The translations under genes and the position numbers were made by a program. DNA of 64,000 nucleotides from Combretum micranthum (lineage: Eukaryota; Streptophyta; Magnoliopsida; Myrtales; Combretaceae): assembly GCA_024138025.1 (NCBI GenBank), contig JAMXBD010000390.1, positions 558,001 to 622,000 of the forward strand, given 5' to 3'. Shown piece by piece: positions 1 to 11,342 of this stretch. The notes under the pieces are model-generated. The model ran no database searches. It was not told where the DNA came from and saw nothing but the letters and a program-made list of their open reading frames with translations. How positions within the stretch are numbered: the first letter of the stretch is position 1; each line of letters opens with the position of its first letter.

Positions 1-2037
1 CAGCACACCCCCAACCAACCCCCAAAGGAAAGATCAGAAAGAGAACTTTCCTTGGAACATAATTTCTACTGGAGTTCCTCAATAGTTCAATTTCTGTGGA
101 TTCTAAAGGTCTCGCATCAGGGTAATGGGTATCTGGCAATCTTGGCAGAGAAACTAGTGCCAGTACTATGCAAAGCAATTAATGATGTCGCAGCAGAAAA
201 TCTCTGGTTTGTCTCAACAACAAAATCTCAAGCCATTGCCCTTTGCCCATTAGCTGGTGTAAATGATGACTCATAGAGCCTAACAGAAGAAAAGAATTAT
301 CATCATTTTCGCGACTGAGAGACATGGATAAAGTGTTTCAACACACTTTTTGTTAAGCAATAATAAAAAAATTATTAAAGTAAAAAAAATCTAGAATCTC
401 AACTAGACATGGTAAATCAAAACTTAAAAATAAGAAGAAACTTTGGATTCGCAAATAGCAGAAAGAGGAGAAACAAAAAAAGGAAGGAACAAAAAAAAGA
501 AAAGATGTGCCATGTCGTGTGCAGCAAAATGTGTGCACACAGATAGTTTCGCTAAAAATACATTAAAATATAAGAAGGCTTTATAACAAGGTAATTGCAT
601 TGATATCTATCAAAAAAAAAAAAAAAGGTAATTGCATGGATTGGCCAAAACATGACTAATCACAAGCATAAAAAATTATCCTGCAGTACATCTGCAGTCA
701 AAGATCCATAAACTACATTGCTGTGAGTCAAAGATCCCTTTCCAAAGTAAATTAATAGAAAAACCATATCTCCAGTAAAAATAATTTTAGAAACCTTATT
801 TGTCAAATGCCTTTACTAATCAAACTCACACAAGCAAATTACAAGTAAAATACTGGACTTTTTTAGAGGGAAGGGGGGAAAAAAAAGAAGAAGAAGCATT
901 TCGAGGATAAAAATCTAAGTCATGTTTATCAAAATTTATCTGCCTTCTACCTGGTAGAGATGCATTCCTATGATAACAAATTTTAGAAAATTGGCATTGT
1001 AGAGATGTGGATTTTTATTATCGTTATTGTGTGTGTCCCCTCCCAAAAACAACACCCCCAATGTCTTATAATAATTATTAGGATGACATTGTCTCTTAAT
1101 ACACCTCTATCTTAGGCAAGTGTGATGGAAAAGCATGGATAAGTAATCCATATTGAGGATGAATAGAGCAAGCAAAGAATTGTCACTAACTTTAGTCTTT
1201 CAATTTTATTTTAGCCTTTTAGGTTTCCGAAAGATTGGAGGGCTCTCTCTCCCAAAAAGCCCTCTATACCTAACTCCATCATAGGCTTAAGGAAGAAAAG
1301 TCAGAATACTAACAACAACAAATCAATCATAACTGATGATTCAATCATACAGTGACCAATGACTAGATCTCAGACCCGGGACCATATCACTGCCAAATAA
1401 CACATAATTACATAATCTATCACAGGCAAATAAGAACCTAGTGTAGCAAAAGTTTTGACATTCTCAATTCTTACACCCATTATTGATGTCAAAATTGCAA
1501 AGCAGGGTATTTGACAAAATACTTTTAATACAAGAGCAATTGTTGGTCTAATTTCCTTTCTAATTTTTGCATATTCAGGTTAGTTAAAGAACAGATGCTA
1601 AAACACTCGTTACTCCCTAGTTCTTGCCAGCAAAATAAAAATATGTATGAATGGCCTAACATATTTGTATAAATAACATATATAGTGAGTGTATGTGCAT
1701 GTCAGTGTCAATGCATGCATGTGCATGAGCAAAGACTCTTAAGAAATTGAAGGGTCTTACTTTCATAGTTCTATCCATATACACATACAGGCATACATAA
1801 AATCATACACATGCTCCAGGACCACATATATTGTCCACTTAAAACTGCTACCTCAAGCAGGGAATAAGAAGTGTGATTTTAGTAAATGCAGATGACCAGG
1901 ACTAATAAAGATGCAGAGAATAACAAAACAAATGTCCCAATCTTTGAGGAACTTCCAGCGCACAATTTTGCGAAGAAAAATAAACATTACAATGTAATGA
2001 GGAGAAACTGGATGTAACGATACAGAAAGCATGTTAC
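1..2037. other. Left-edge region, probably introns or 3' part of a minus-strand host gene
   Basis: AT-rich sequence with no long reading frame on either strand. It lies downstream, on the minus strand, of the putative exons at 3067-3230 and 2038-2133, so it probably holds introns and later exons of that gene. One weak terminal-exon candidate is 228-279 on the minus strand: a pyrimidine-rich acceptor ending TTAG at 280-281, then about 16 open codons to TGA. I could not confirm it. No transposon ends were recognised here. Confidence 0.3.
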
Positions 2038-2133
2038 CTGTGGACATCAAAGGATGGATAGGGAGGATCTGAAGAAGAAATTGTACTCCTTAAAGAGAGA
2101 GAAGGTGATCGCAGAACCTGAAAATACTCCTGT
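2038..2133 (-). CDS. Possible second coding exon of the left-edge host gene
   Basis: On the minus strand a branch-point-like TTAATTAAC and a TTTTCAG acceptor precede an open, serine- and proline-rich stretch (about 26 codons, containing RSPSLSLRSTISSSDPP). It ends at a good donor, CAG|GTAACA (exon edge 2038). From the TTTTCAG acceptor (exon start 2117) it would be out of frame with the upstream exon and hit a stop. From the AG 16 bases earlier (exon start 2133) the join is in frame. Another small exon could also lie between. The low-complexity Ser/Pro composition continues that of the first exon, which favours one gene. Function is not shown by the sequence. Confidence 0.35.
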
Positions 2134-3066
2134 CTCCTATGTTAATTAACATCAGTAAGTATTTCCACCATCTCATTTACAGAAAAGTAATCAACCCAAC
2201 CAGATTATGAAAACTTGAATTTGATTCCACAGACTTCAATGAAAGATTATCAACCAAAAGAAGGGAAGGAACAGTTAAGAACTTCATTATCATTCTAGCA
2301 GAACATGTTTGTAAGTTACTTAAGAATTTGCTGACCCTAACATCACTTCAAATGCACTCGCAATGAACTACAATAATAATCCATATATTACATGCGGCCA
2401 CATGTAATGGTTGGTTAATGCCTAGCTTTTGTTCCTGACATGCAGATATAATAGTTCTCCGTCGATTAAGCATCAAATTGATTTATAATTTCATCTTAAA
2501 ACCATGTCCCCTTGAAACAAACATTCAGACAGCAAATTTAGCATCAGAGAAAGCCAAAAACTAAGCAGATTCATGGTTAAAGGACTTGGTGAATCATTCC
2601 GATATATCCTCTCTTTGACCATCACCAATATCCAACACCCAGAAAAGAAACAAATTCTCATTTAAACAAGATTAAAAGATTTCCTCACGGCTATTTCCAA
2701 ATCAAAAAGGTAACGCACTTCCACACATGCCAAGATCAGCAACTCGAGATTAGAGCATATATTAGAAAAGGGAAAAAAAAAAAACACACAAGCCCTTTTC
2801 CAACCGTGATAACCACAACGTCACTCTTCATTCAAAAGTTTCCCTTTTATTAAGAACACCCAGCAACATGAAATTATTTAAATCATAAGCTCACTACACC
2901 TACTTATAAAAAAATAAAATAATAATGGGAAATTTTTTAACTCCATGAAAGGAACAATAAAATAAAGACTGGAGCTTTGTTCTTATAAAAACAAAATAAA
3001 ACAATAAAGACCAAACTTTTGTAACATTACAATTTTTAAATTACGAGGAAAAAGAAAAGCGCTTAC

Positions 3067-3230
3067 CTTGGAGATCGAATAGGAGAAGAAGAAGTGGAAA
3101 ACGGAGTTGAAGGTGCTAAAGGCGACGGTGACGGTGACGGTGGACGACTAAATTGGTTAAAAGGGTTTGCGAATTTAGGAGGCGGAGGCCCAGCAGGACC
3201 AGTTTGCCTTCCAAATCCTGAAAACGCCAT
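3067..3230 (-). CDS. First coding exon of a host gene, possibly SAC3B-like
   Basis: An ATG at 3230 (reading down) opens 54 codons plus two bases, ending at a strong donor, CAAG|GTAAGC, at 3067/3066. The peptide begins MAFSGFGRQTGP and then is rich in Pro, Ser, Phe and Asn-Pro-Phe. A start of the form MAFxxFGxxxGP followed by a disordered Pro/Ser region recalls plant SAC3 family protein B, a TREX-2 mRNA-export subunit at the nuclear pore, but this is a memory-based resemblance over a disordered stretch. Codon composition is more GC-rich than the surroundings. It is the only convincing host coding sequence in the window. The conserved SAC3/GANP domain, if this is the gene, would lie outside the window or in exons I could not find. 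Confidence 0.55.
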
Positions 3231-3480
3231 CGTTTTTCCACTCTTTCCGGATCTTTAAAAATAATGGGTTTAACTCAGATTCTGTTTCTTGTCCAGTTCT
3301 TGTATTTTTCTTTGATTCCGAATAAGGCTGTCTGTTTTTGCTGTAATAAGGTTGAAGTCCAGGTGTTGAGGAGACGAAGAAGAGGAAAGAAGGAGAACAA
3401 CTAAATGCTAGTGTTCGTAGTAGCTAGTTCTGCTTATTTTCAGGTATGGACCAATAGATCGGTTAAGGTTCTTGCCCTCG
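3231..3480 (-). promoter_or_regulatory. Probable 5' UTR and promoter of the left-edge host gene
   Basis: This lies directly upstream (minus strand) of the first exon. It is mixed-composition sequence with purine-rich tracts on the plus strand (3360-3400), that is, CT-rich on the coding strand as in many plant 5' UTRs. I see no clear TATA box. Assigned by position. Confidence 0.3.
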
Positions 3481-4180
3481 GCTTTAATTGGTTTTGTAAA
3501 ATTAAGCTTGAAAAACATACATCACATCAATCACAAAAGAAAAAAAAAGAAATACAGAAAGAATACTAGAAGGTAAGAGGGAGTGATATCATCTCATCAT
3601 ACCCTTTTTTTCTCATTATTAAAATACGGAGAGAGCTTTTTATAGGGTTCAATACATGTCTAGGATTCATGTGGAAAAATATTATCAATATATAATTCTA
3701 ATGAAATTAATTACTAATATATCATAATAAAATCGTGTTTATAAGAGAGGATATAATAATTTATTTGTAAATCGTGGAAATAAAACAGGATATAAATCGT
3801 TGCTAGTAATCGCGATATAGGGGTTAATCACATATAGCGATTGTTAATCGCGATTTGAATCTTTTTTTTGTGTGTAAATAGCGTTTTGTAAACACAATAT
3901 TCATGCTAATATTGCGACTACAAAACACGATATACAATAAACCTTATAATATTTGTATATCCTGATTTATACATGCGATTTAGCAACTGTATATTGGAAA
4001 TTATTTTTATTTTGACCTTAAATAAGTAATTAATTTAGATTAAAATTGTAAACATGAAATTATTTCCCTTTTATATGACAAATTACATCATAACTCACAA
4101 GGTATATATTTATGACAATCAAATATTGAATTGATATTAGTATTAAATGACAATTAAAACTAAATGGACATTCATATCAA
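3481..4180. other. AT-rich intergenic spacer with palindromic AATCGCGAT motifs
   Basis: No coding potential. Two copies of the palindrome-like AATCGCGAT (3808-3816 and 3846-3854) and several diverged AATCG/CGATT words lie in 3740-3970. This may be the remnant of a short inverted-repeat element. No TSD was found. Confidence 0.35.
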
Positions 4181-4957
4181 TTAACATTTATTTATAAACA
4201 CTCCTCATGGATGTCCATTTTGTAAATGTAAAGGCTATTATCTCATTAAAAACTTTACCACAAAAAACCTAATGGATAAAATCTTTGGTTGAGGAAAAAA
4301 AAGTACAGTACCAAACTCCCTCTAATTACAATATCATTAGAAAATCTATAAGCATTGCCTTCTAATTCTATGAACCAATATGTTTGAGTAGATAATGCCT
4401 TAGCGAATAAATCCATTGGAGTATCACTTAACTGAATATTAAATTCACCATCTTTTGAAGATCATGTGTAAAGAAGAATTTTGGTGAAATGTGTTTTATT
4501 CTATCTCCTTTCATATATTTTTCCTTTAACTGACTAATGCATGGTGCATTATCTTCGTAAATTTATAAATTGTTCTTGGGATCTCATTATTTAAAGATCG
4601 ATCACATATTCCTTAAAGATATTAGTATATGTTTAATGCCATTTCAATTTCTTTGGCTGGTGAAAAACTATATATTACTAACAAATTAAGTGAAAAACAA
4701 TATTAAGCTTTGCATTGTTAGCAAGACACATTAATGCACCTGTTGTACTAAGATATGGTACTTCAAGACCAAGAATTTCTACATTATCTTCTCAAGGTCG
4801 ATACAACCCTTGTTTACATCAAGTGATCACACAATCATTGGATTATTTAATGGATGTATTGTGTCCATCTAAAATAGTTTGAGGACATTCAACATCATAG
4901 ACTTTCGTCTTTCCAAGTTCTTTCATTTCAAATACCCTTTAAAAAATATATTACTCT
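4181..4957 (-). mobile_element. Ty1/copia remnant, 3' part (LTR, RNase H, end of RT)
   Basis: On the minus strand 4890-4957 continues a copia reverse transcriptase: EMKELGKTK is readable just after the point where the hAT element interrupts it. About 4440-4580 reads as the copia RNase H stretch around IYEDNAPCISQLK. About 4240-4320 resembles the 3' LTR region of copia elements. Many stops and frameshifts show it is old. It joins to 14702-15542 once the hAT insertion is removed. Confidence 0.75.
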
Positions 4958-4964
4958 TGGAAAC
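4957..4964. repeat. 8-bp target-site duplication, left copy (hAT)
   Basis: TTGGAAAC here is repeated exactly at 14702-14709. Eight bases is the TSD length of the hAT superfamily. Confidence 0.9.
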
Positions 4965-5175
4965 TAGGGGTGAGTGGGTAACCCCGTCACATCGAATACC
5001 CACCTGGACCCTACTCGATCGGGTAAGGTCCGAGTGGGTATCAAAGGCTACAAGGTAGGGTATGGGTAGAATTTTTTGGACCTTATATTTTTAAGGGTAG
5101 GGTACGTGTATGATTTTCAATACCTTTGTACCCTGTATTTTAAGTATAGGGTATAGGGTACTGTGTACCCACCCA
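4965..5175. repeat. hAT left terminal and subterminal repeat region
   Basis: Starts TAGGGGTGAGTGGG and continues with many copies of GGGTA and TACCC in both orientations. The right end (14540-14701) has the same words and ends CTCACCCCTA. Confidence 0.8.
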
Positions 5176-5229
5176 ATATAAATCTAAAAAAAAATAAAAC
5201 AATAATAACTTTTTTTTTTCTGGTTAAAT

Positions 5230-5442
5230 AATAATAATATAGTTTACATTTGGCCCAACCTAACAAAACCCTAAACCTACTATCATTTTCACACCAATCT
5301 CTGTGACTCTATCTCAGCCACCCATACTCCTTTCTCACACCACTCTCTGTGGTGCTGTCTCAGCTACCCATACTCACGCCATTCTCTATCTCACTTTTCT
5401 CACGCCACTCATTTGCTCATCACTCTTCACTCCTCCATGCAA
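5230..5442 (+). other. Possible noncoding first exon of the hAT transposase gene
   Basis: CT-rich sequence ending at a good donor, CAAAG|GTATGT (5442/5443), followed by AT-rich sequence to about 6600 without a clear frame. Plant hAT genes often have a noncoding first exon followed by a long intron. Assigned by position and the splice signal only. Confidence 0.35.
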
Positions 5443-6628
5443 AGGTATGTTCATTTTGTATATTTTGTTATCGTTTTTATTTTCAATTTATTTTTTCAAT
5501 CTATGATTGGAATATCTTGCCAACAGAAATTTTGCAATGATTTAATTTTAGAACAAGATATATAATTAATTTTAGAAATATAACTTCTAGTAACTTGAAA
5601 GAAAAAGGAGATAGTATTGAGTTGTTGCACAATTTGGTATCAAAATAAGGAAAATAGAATTTTTAATTGATGGTTTTAACATTCAATAGAAAGATTACCT
5701 GATAAAAATAAAATCACCTGCTTATTATATAATATTTTACGATTGAGAAGCACATGTGTTGTTATGAGAAGTGTAACAAGAGTTTCTCAAATTGTGGGTT
5801 GAATTTAGTAAGAAGGATCCATGTGAAGCCGTTGGAATTAGACAGCCACAAGGGGGGGAAACCTTGAAGGTCAAGCGTTGCAATTAAACACAACGACCAA
5901 AAGAGTCTCCTCATAGGAAAATTCAATACATGCAGGCTTAATTGGACATGGCTAGACCTCAAAAGTCTCTCCTTTAACTTTTGGATGTCCACCAGTTCTG
6001 ATCTGTGAAAAGGAGAAAAATCATGCATGGTTACTAGGGATAATCCAAAATGCATAGACTCAGATATGACCCAAGGTAAATCAATCGATACATGCCCTTG
6101 TAATGTTTTGAGAGGCTATACCCCATAAAAATCATTAGGAGATTGTCTACATGCTTGACGTTTTCAAATAAAATTAACAATCACTATAATAAAGACTTAT
6201 TCCAACCAACAAATATGCAATAATCTTATAACTTATGGTATTGGCACTAGTGTTTTAAGGGAGATGGACCGAATTAGAGTTTAAAGATTATTTATATTTT
6301 CTCCTAGTTATTTTTAGCATAGATATCAGCTATGTCTAGTTGCTCTTTATATGTTTATTTGAAGGTTAACAAAGATACCTAAGTATGAGAAGAAGGCACA
6401 TTACTTTGGACAAATCCGGAAGTGTTTAATTCTAGGATCAAATAACTCTTTATTTTTAATTTAATTATCTAAAAAAAAGGGTAAAATGGGACAGTTTGTT
6501 TCCACTTATTGGTTGGCTTATATTAAGAAAAATCCCATGCATATACTCTAGGGGTAAAGGTTGACCTAAAAAGCTGTATTACTGATATGTGGACATGTTT
6601 TATAAAGTAATACCACGTTCCTCCATTT
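5443..6628 (+). other. Probable 5' intron of the hAT gene
   Basis: AT-rich, no transposase-like frame. Open frames on the minus strand here (for example 5762-6055) show no recognisable domain. I see no separate insertion with TSD. Confidence 0.3.
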
Positions 6629-7976
6629 ATGTGCCAATTGCCAAATAAAAAGTATGCCAAGGTTATAAAATTATATTTCTATGTTAACATGCCACACATA
6701 AGATATATTTCTAACTCCTTTTCCATTTTTATGAACTATAAATGTGAAGCATGTACATTTGAGCTAATGCCTAATTTATCTTGCTATTTTGATTTTTCTA
6801 AAGTGAAAACAAAAAGTAAAGGAGAGGCGAATAATACTCTAGGTTCAAGTAAAGCGCTTACATTATTAGCTTGTGACTTAGGTCTCAGTTATGTCCCAAA
6901 AAAAAACAAAGGTTCACCCGCTTGGGCTCATTTTACTAAGATTACTATTATATATGACCATAAGTAGAAGACTGTTAAGACAAAGTGCAATTATTGTGAA
7001 TTGAGTTAATATATGATTCTGGTTAGGGTACATCTTCTATGTTGAAGCATTTGAGATCCTATTCTAGATTTACCCAAAATATAAATAAAAAGCAAAAGAT
7101 TCTTACTTCATTCAAAAAAGTAGGGGAAGATATAACTGATAGTGACAATGGTTGTCTTATCTTATGGAGGTTTGACCAAGATCATTGTAGACGTATGCTT
7201 GCTCGAATGGTCATTATTGATGAGCAACCATTCTCTACTGTGGAGCGTAAAGGTTTTACGGATTTTGTTAGTACAGTGCAACCAATGTTTAAGTATGTAT
7301 CATTTTTACCATAGCTAATGATTGCATGAAGCTTTATGTTTAGGAAAAGTCCCAATTGATGGAAAGATTTAAATCTTTAAAATCTAGGATTGCTTTTACA
7401 ACTGATATTTGGACTTCCATTCAAGACCTTAGATATTTATGTCTCACTGCACATTTTGTTGATGATTCTTGGGCATTGCATAAAAGGATCCTTAATTTTG
7501 TTGTCATGCCTAGTCATAAGGGTAAGGATATTGGCAAGATGGTAGAGAAATGTATACATGAATGGGGGTTAGAAGATAGCATTGCTACTATTACTATTGA
7601 TAATGCATCTTCAAATGACACCGCTTTGAAATACTTCAAAGAGAAATATGAATGTGATGGTTTGCTTATATTGAATAGGAATTCTTTCAAATGAGATGTG
7701 GTGCCCATATTTTAAACTTGATTGTTAAGGTTGGGTTAAAAGAAATTCAGGACTCCATTGATCGAATTAGAAGTGCTATAACATATGTGAGAAGTTCACC
7801 TTCTAGAGTTGAACAATTCCAAGCATGTATTGAGCTTGAAAGAATCACTTATAAGGGTTCTGTGTGTTTAGACATTTCTACTAGATGGAATTTCACATAT
7901 ATTATGTTAGAAACTACCCTTAAGTTTAAGAAAACCTTCCAAAGATTGGAATGAGGACCCATCATATACAATTAAG
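6629..7976 (+). pseudogene. hAT transposase, N-terminal and catalytic part (broken)
   Basis: Segments in different frames give, in order: a BED-type zinc finger (SPAWAHFTKI at about 6910-6945, then KTKCNYCE near 6977-7000 and a GTSSMLKHL histidine segment near 7030-7055); a dimer/insertion region (7060-7300, with WRFDQDH, ARMVIIDEQPFS); the RNase-H-like catalytic core (7356-7680, with TTDIWTS for the first Asp and ITIDNASSND for the second); and the CGAHILNLIVK and TRWNFTY motifs (7691-7954). This is the RICESLEEPER-like hAT order. At least three frameshifts and an internal stop break it. The frame then runs into the solo LTR inserted at 7982 and resumes at 11343. Confidence 0.85.
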
Positions 7977-7981
7977 CTTGG
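7977..7981. repeat. 5-bp TSD of the Ogre/Tat-type solo LTR
   Basis: CTTGG, repeated exactly at 11338-11342. Removing the insert and one copy restores a readable hAT sequence across the junction. Confidence 0.9.
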
Positions 7982-8358
7982 TGTAGACATCCAATTTTTG
8001 CTCAAGTTTAGGGCTCTAATTTATAATAAAAATTAGTGTTACATCAAACTCATAAAAAAATAACAATAAAAAAATAAAATAATAAAAAAGTTAAAAAATA
8101 AAAAGTAAAAAAAAAGTTAAAAAAATAGAAAAGATAGGAAAAGTAATTAAAAAGAAGAAAATATAGGTAAATAGGAAGAAAATAAGAATTTTTGAATAAA
8201 AAATAATAAAAAAATAATAATAAATAAATGAAATGAATAAAAAATAATTAATTATCTGAGCTTGATATAATATGTTTTAATTAAACAAATTATTTTGTTC
8301 AATTAAGCGAATTTTGAATGAGCCTTAAAATCAAAATTTGTCAAACCCAAACAGGCAC

Positions 8359-8450
8359 AGGCCAATGACCTAATGGTTAAGACCACTGACCCAGACCCTA
8401 ACCCAAGCCATAGGTCATGGGTTCGAACCAGCTTGGATGCAAAATTTTTG
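8359..8450 (+). ncRNA. tRNA-like or SINE-head-like Pol III unit inside the solo LTR (tentative)
   Basis: TGACCTAATGG (8366-8376) fits 9 of 11 positions of a Pol III A box. GGTTCGAACC (8420-8429) is a near-perfect B box. A T5 run (8445-8449) could end a transcript of about 90 nt. The 43-base gap between boxes is a little long, and the T-stem pairing around the B box is poor, so this is not a functional tRNA. It could be a SINE head captured by the LTR or a chance match. Confidence 0.35.
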
Positions 8451-8879
8451 GACTTTCTTCCTCATTGTTTTTTGCTCGAAATCAACCCAAACCACTCACT
8501 TTGGATCACGATTTGAGTGTGTAATTGTTGTTTTTTTTCAAAATTGATTATGTGGATTGATAGTCGACATGGAATAGATTGTAATTGCATTGAATGTTGG
8601 ATAAAATCAAGTCTCGAACAGTCTCAATTTGTTGGTTGAAATTTGGGAAAAAACTGCGAAATTTATGGAATATTGAAGGTTCATCAATGGTGGCTGATCA
8701 AATTCGATGAATTTGGGCAATTAATTTGATCCTATATAAAGATAAGATCGACTATTCGAGTATTTATTCATCAATTTCGTCGGTTACAACGAATCGACTT
8801 CCAATTTTCAGTTTTAATTTTTTGCGAAAAATTGGATCTCATTAAATGCAAGTTGTAACTAAAATCAAACCAGGGATCT

Positions 8880-8888
8880 ATAAATAGG
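8880..8888 (+). promoter_or_regulatory. Probable LTR TATA box
   Basis: CTATAAATAGGG in the solo LTR is a canonical plant TATA box. AGCACAGATC about 25-30 bases downstream is a plausible start region. A second weaker TATA (CTATATAAAG) lies near 8732. Confidence 0.6.
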
Positions 8889-9390
8889 GGTGATCCATGA
8901 GCAAAAAGCACAGATCAATTTCAAGAAAACACATCATAAAGATAGAAATAAAAAATTTCGAATCTATGGTTCTTAAGAGAGAAAATTTGAAATTCGAAGT
9001 TGTTGGATCAATTTCGATCCAATTTGAGTGTTTGGGAAGCATTTGGAACTAGTTTCTAGTGATTAAGTGTGCTTAAATTTGATCAATTTGTTCGAATTGA
9101 GTTCTGCAAATTTTCGATTTAGCCGCCGTTAGCCACTACCGAGAACCGCCGTCTACGGTGGTTATGGGCGCGTTCCACCACCACCAGCAGCTGCAGCTCC
9201 ACCGTAGGCGTCGGGCCGACAAACTCCCCAGCTCCGACAGCCACCACAGGCGGACGACGAAGCCCTTGAAGGTCGCGATATCGTCTTCCTCGTGCCGACG
9301 GATATCCGAAGTCCGACCCGAAATCCGAAGCCCAACCCAACCGGTCGTCGGTCAACGGTCGTCGGTCATCGGTCAACGGTCAGCCCAGAT

Positions 9391-9660
9391 CCTACATTCC
9401 AGATTCAATCATCCAGATCAGACGGCCCATATTTGATCAAGTAGATCAACGCTCTATATTCAATCATCCAGATCAGACGGTCTAGATTCAATCATCCAGA
9501 TCAGACGACCCAGATTTGATCAAGCAGATCAACGCTCCAGATTCAATCATCCAGATCAGACGGTCCAGATTTGATCAAACAGATCAACACTCCAGATTGA
9601 AAGTCAAGAGATCAGACGGTCCAGATCAAGCAAACACGATCAACGCTCCAGATCTGATCC
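9391..9660 (+). repeat. Tandem repeat, units of about 50-60 bp, in the solo LTR
   Basis: About four to five imperfect units built from CCAGATTCAATCATCCAGAT, CAGACGGTCCAGATTTGATC and AAGCAGATCAACGCTC. It follows a short GGTCGTCGGTCAACGG repeat (9345-9385). Confidence 0.85.
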
Positions 9661-10171
9661 GAGAACATCTAACAACCCAGGTCAGTCCGCATTATTTTAT
9701 TATATTTTTATTATATAATTAATTTCGGAAAAATAAAAAAAATAGTAAAAAATTCAGAAAAAATCATAAAAAATTCAGAAAAAATCCAGAAAAATTAAAA
9801 TAATTATTTTTCATATAAATTTACTTGTTTTAGTAATTTTTGATATTTTTGAATATTTTATGTACATGGATTGATTTTGAAATGTTAGATGATGCATGAA
9901 AAATAATTTTAATATAATATTTGTAATATAATTTTGATATGATATATTTTGAATATATTTTGGGTATATGAGATGATTATTGAATTTTGAAAAAAAATGA
10001 AAAAAATGATAAATAAAAATGACAAAATGGTTTTCCAAAACCAAAATTGTTTTTGAATAAAAATGAATGAAATAGAATGAATTTTTGAATTTGTGAATGA
10101 TGAATGAGATGAATGAAAATGAAAGAATTATTGAATATTTCTGAGAATCATGAAAATAATCAAGTTTCAAT

Positions 10172-10600
10172 CAAGTTATCTTTATAAATTTGCTATGAAG
10201 ATAATAATTCAAGTTATTCATCAAATTGTTTTTCATAAATTGTCTATGAAAATAATTAAAAGTTTCAATCAAGTTATCTTCATAAATTTGATATGAAGAT
10301 AATAATTCAAGTTTTTCATCAAATTGTCTTCATAAATTTACTATGAAGATAATAAAGTTTTTCCTCAATATTATCTTCATAAATTTACTATGAAGATAAT
10401 AATCAAAAGTTTCTCAAATTATTTTCATAAATTTACTATGAAGATAATAATTAAACTGTTCAAATTATTTTCATAAATTTGCTATGAAAATAATAATTAA
10501 AGTTTTCATTAAAATATTTTCATATAGCATTAAATTAGCTATGAAAATATTCAATCAAGTTTAATCAAAATTGATTTTTCATATAGCATTAAATTAGCCA
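10172..10600 (+). repeat. Tandem array of 8-9 hairpin-forming units in the solo LTR
   Basis: Each unit of about 40-60 bases contains an inverted repeat of the type TTATCTTCATA, a 7-base loop (AATTTAC or similar), TATGAAGATAA. Units read near 10175, 10228, 10275, 10326, 10371, 10419, 10466 and 10513, with a decayed one near 10575. In some units the left arm is TTTTCATA and the right arm is TATGAAAA. One unit (10419) pairs TTTTCATA with TATGAAGA, giving a G-U wobble. The last units have a longer loop (TAGCATTAAATTAGC). Lying downstream of the LTR TATA box, the array would be transcribed. Confidence 0.85.
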
Positions 10601-11342
10601 TGAATTATCATAAAATGATTTTGAAGAAAGATGATTTTGGACTTAGAAAAATTGCATTTTCATAAAACAAAAAAAATCAATTGATTAGATCATAGGATCA
10701 TCAAAAATAATTTTCATAAAAATTCAAAATTTAATGAACTTAAAGTGTAAAGAGTTTTAAAAATTAAAAATTGATCAACAAACTAAGTTCTTATAAAAGA
10801 ACTACGTTTTGTCTGATCTCGATTAGCGAGTACGTAGGCACCTACGGGGCGACATTAAAAAATAAAAAAATGTTTTTTGTTTTTTTAATAATATTGTGAA
10901 TAAATATTTTGTAAATATAAGATGTTTTGTTGATATTCATATTCTAAAAAAAAAATAGAAAAATGTGACTTATAAATATTTGTTTTGTTTCATTTGAGTT
11001 TTTGAGTATGAAAAGGATAAATTATAAGTTTAAAATTCCAAAAGTGGTAACCATTTGGTTTTAATAGGATAGCCCCGAATCCATGATATCTGGTTTAAAA
11101 AGTTTGGTTTTTAAATCAAATTTTCGCATACTAGTAGCTAAGTTAGGATCAACCGACCCATTGATCCTAGCTTTTTATTTTTTCCCGATTTATATCGGGT
11201 GGCGACTCTAAACCATTTTCAAAAAAATTTAAAATTTCTCTTAACCCTAGTCGAGGATTCATGTTAAATGGGTTCGGGTTTAATGTGAATCGGGTTAGGA
11301 GAAATGAACCAGATGGTGGAAAAATCTAGGCTCGACACTTGG

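Larger units (their letters stand above)
7982..11337 (+). mobile_element. Solo LTR, 3.36 kb, probably Ty3/gypsy Ogre/Tat type
   Basis: Begins TGTAGACATC and ends GCTCGACA (TG..CA) with exact 5-bp TSDs. No protein-coding domain is present and no internal pair of LTRs is visible, so it is a single LTR left by recombination. Its great length, internal tandem repeats, GC-rich transcribed part (9120-9400), the motif around GCGAGTACGTAGGCACC (10826-10842) and GGTGGCGACTCT (11200-11211) recall Ogre/Tat LTRs. Orientation is plus, judged from the TATA box and these motifs. Family assignment rests on remembered motifs, so the LTR status is firmer than the name. Confidence 0.8.

Noticed and set aside
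9119..9436. Overlapping opposite-strand open frames of 85-92 codons in a GC-rich stretch
   Set aside because: They lie inside the solo LTR, in a GC-rich repeat-like stretch where stop codons are scarce, and encode low-complexity Arg/Ser/Pro sequence without a domain.
9811..10170. 119-codon minus-strand frame
   Set aside because: Antisense to the AT-rich LTR; encodes mainly Phe, Ile, His, Lys and Ser with no motif.
7982..11337. A complete non-autonomous element with two LTRs instead of a solo LTR
   Set aside because: I could not find a repeated terminal segment inside it; only one TATA box and one copy of the characteristic motifs are present.
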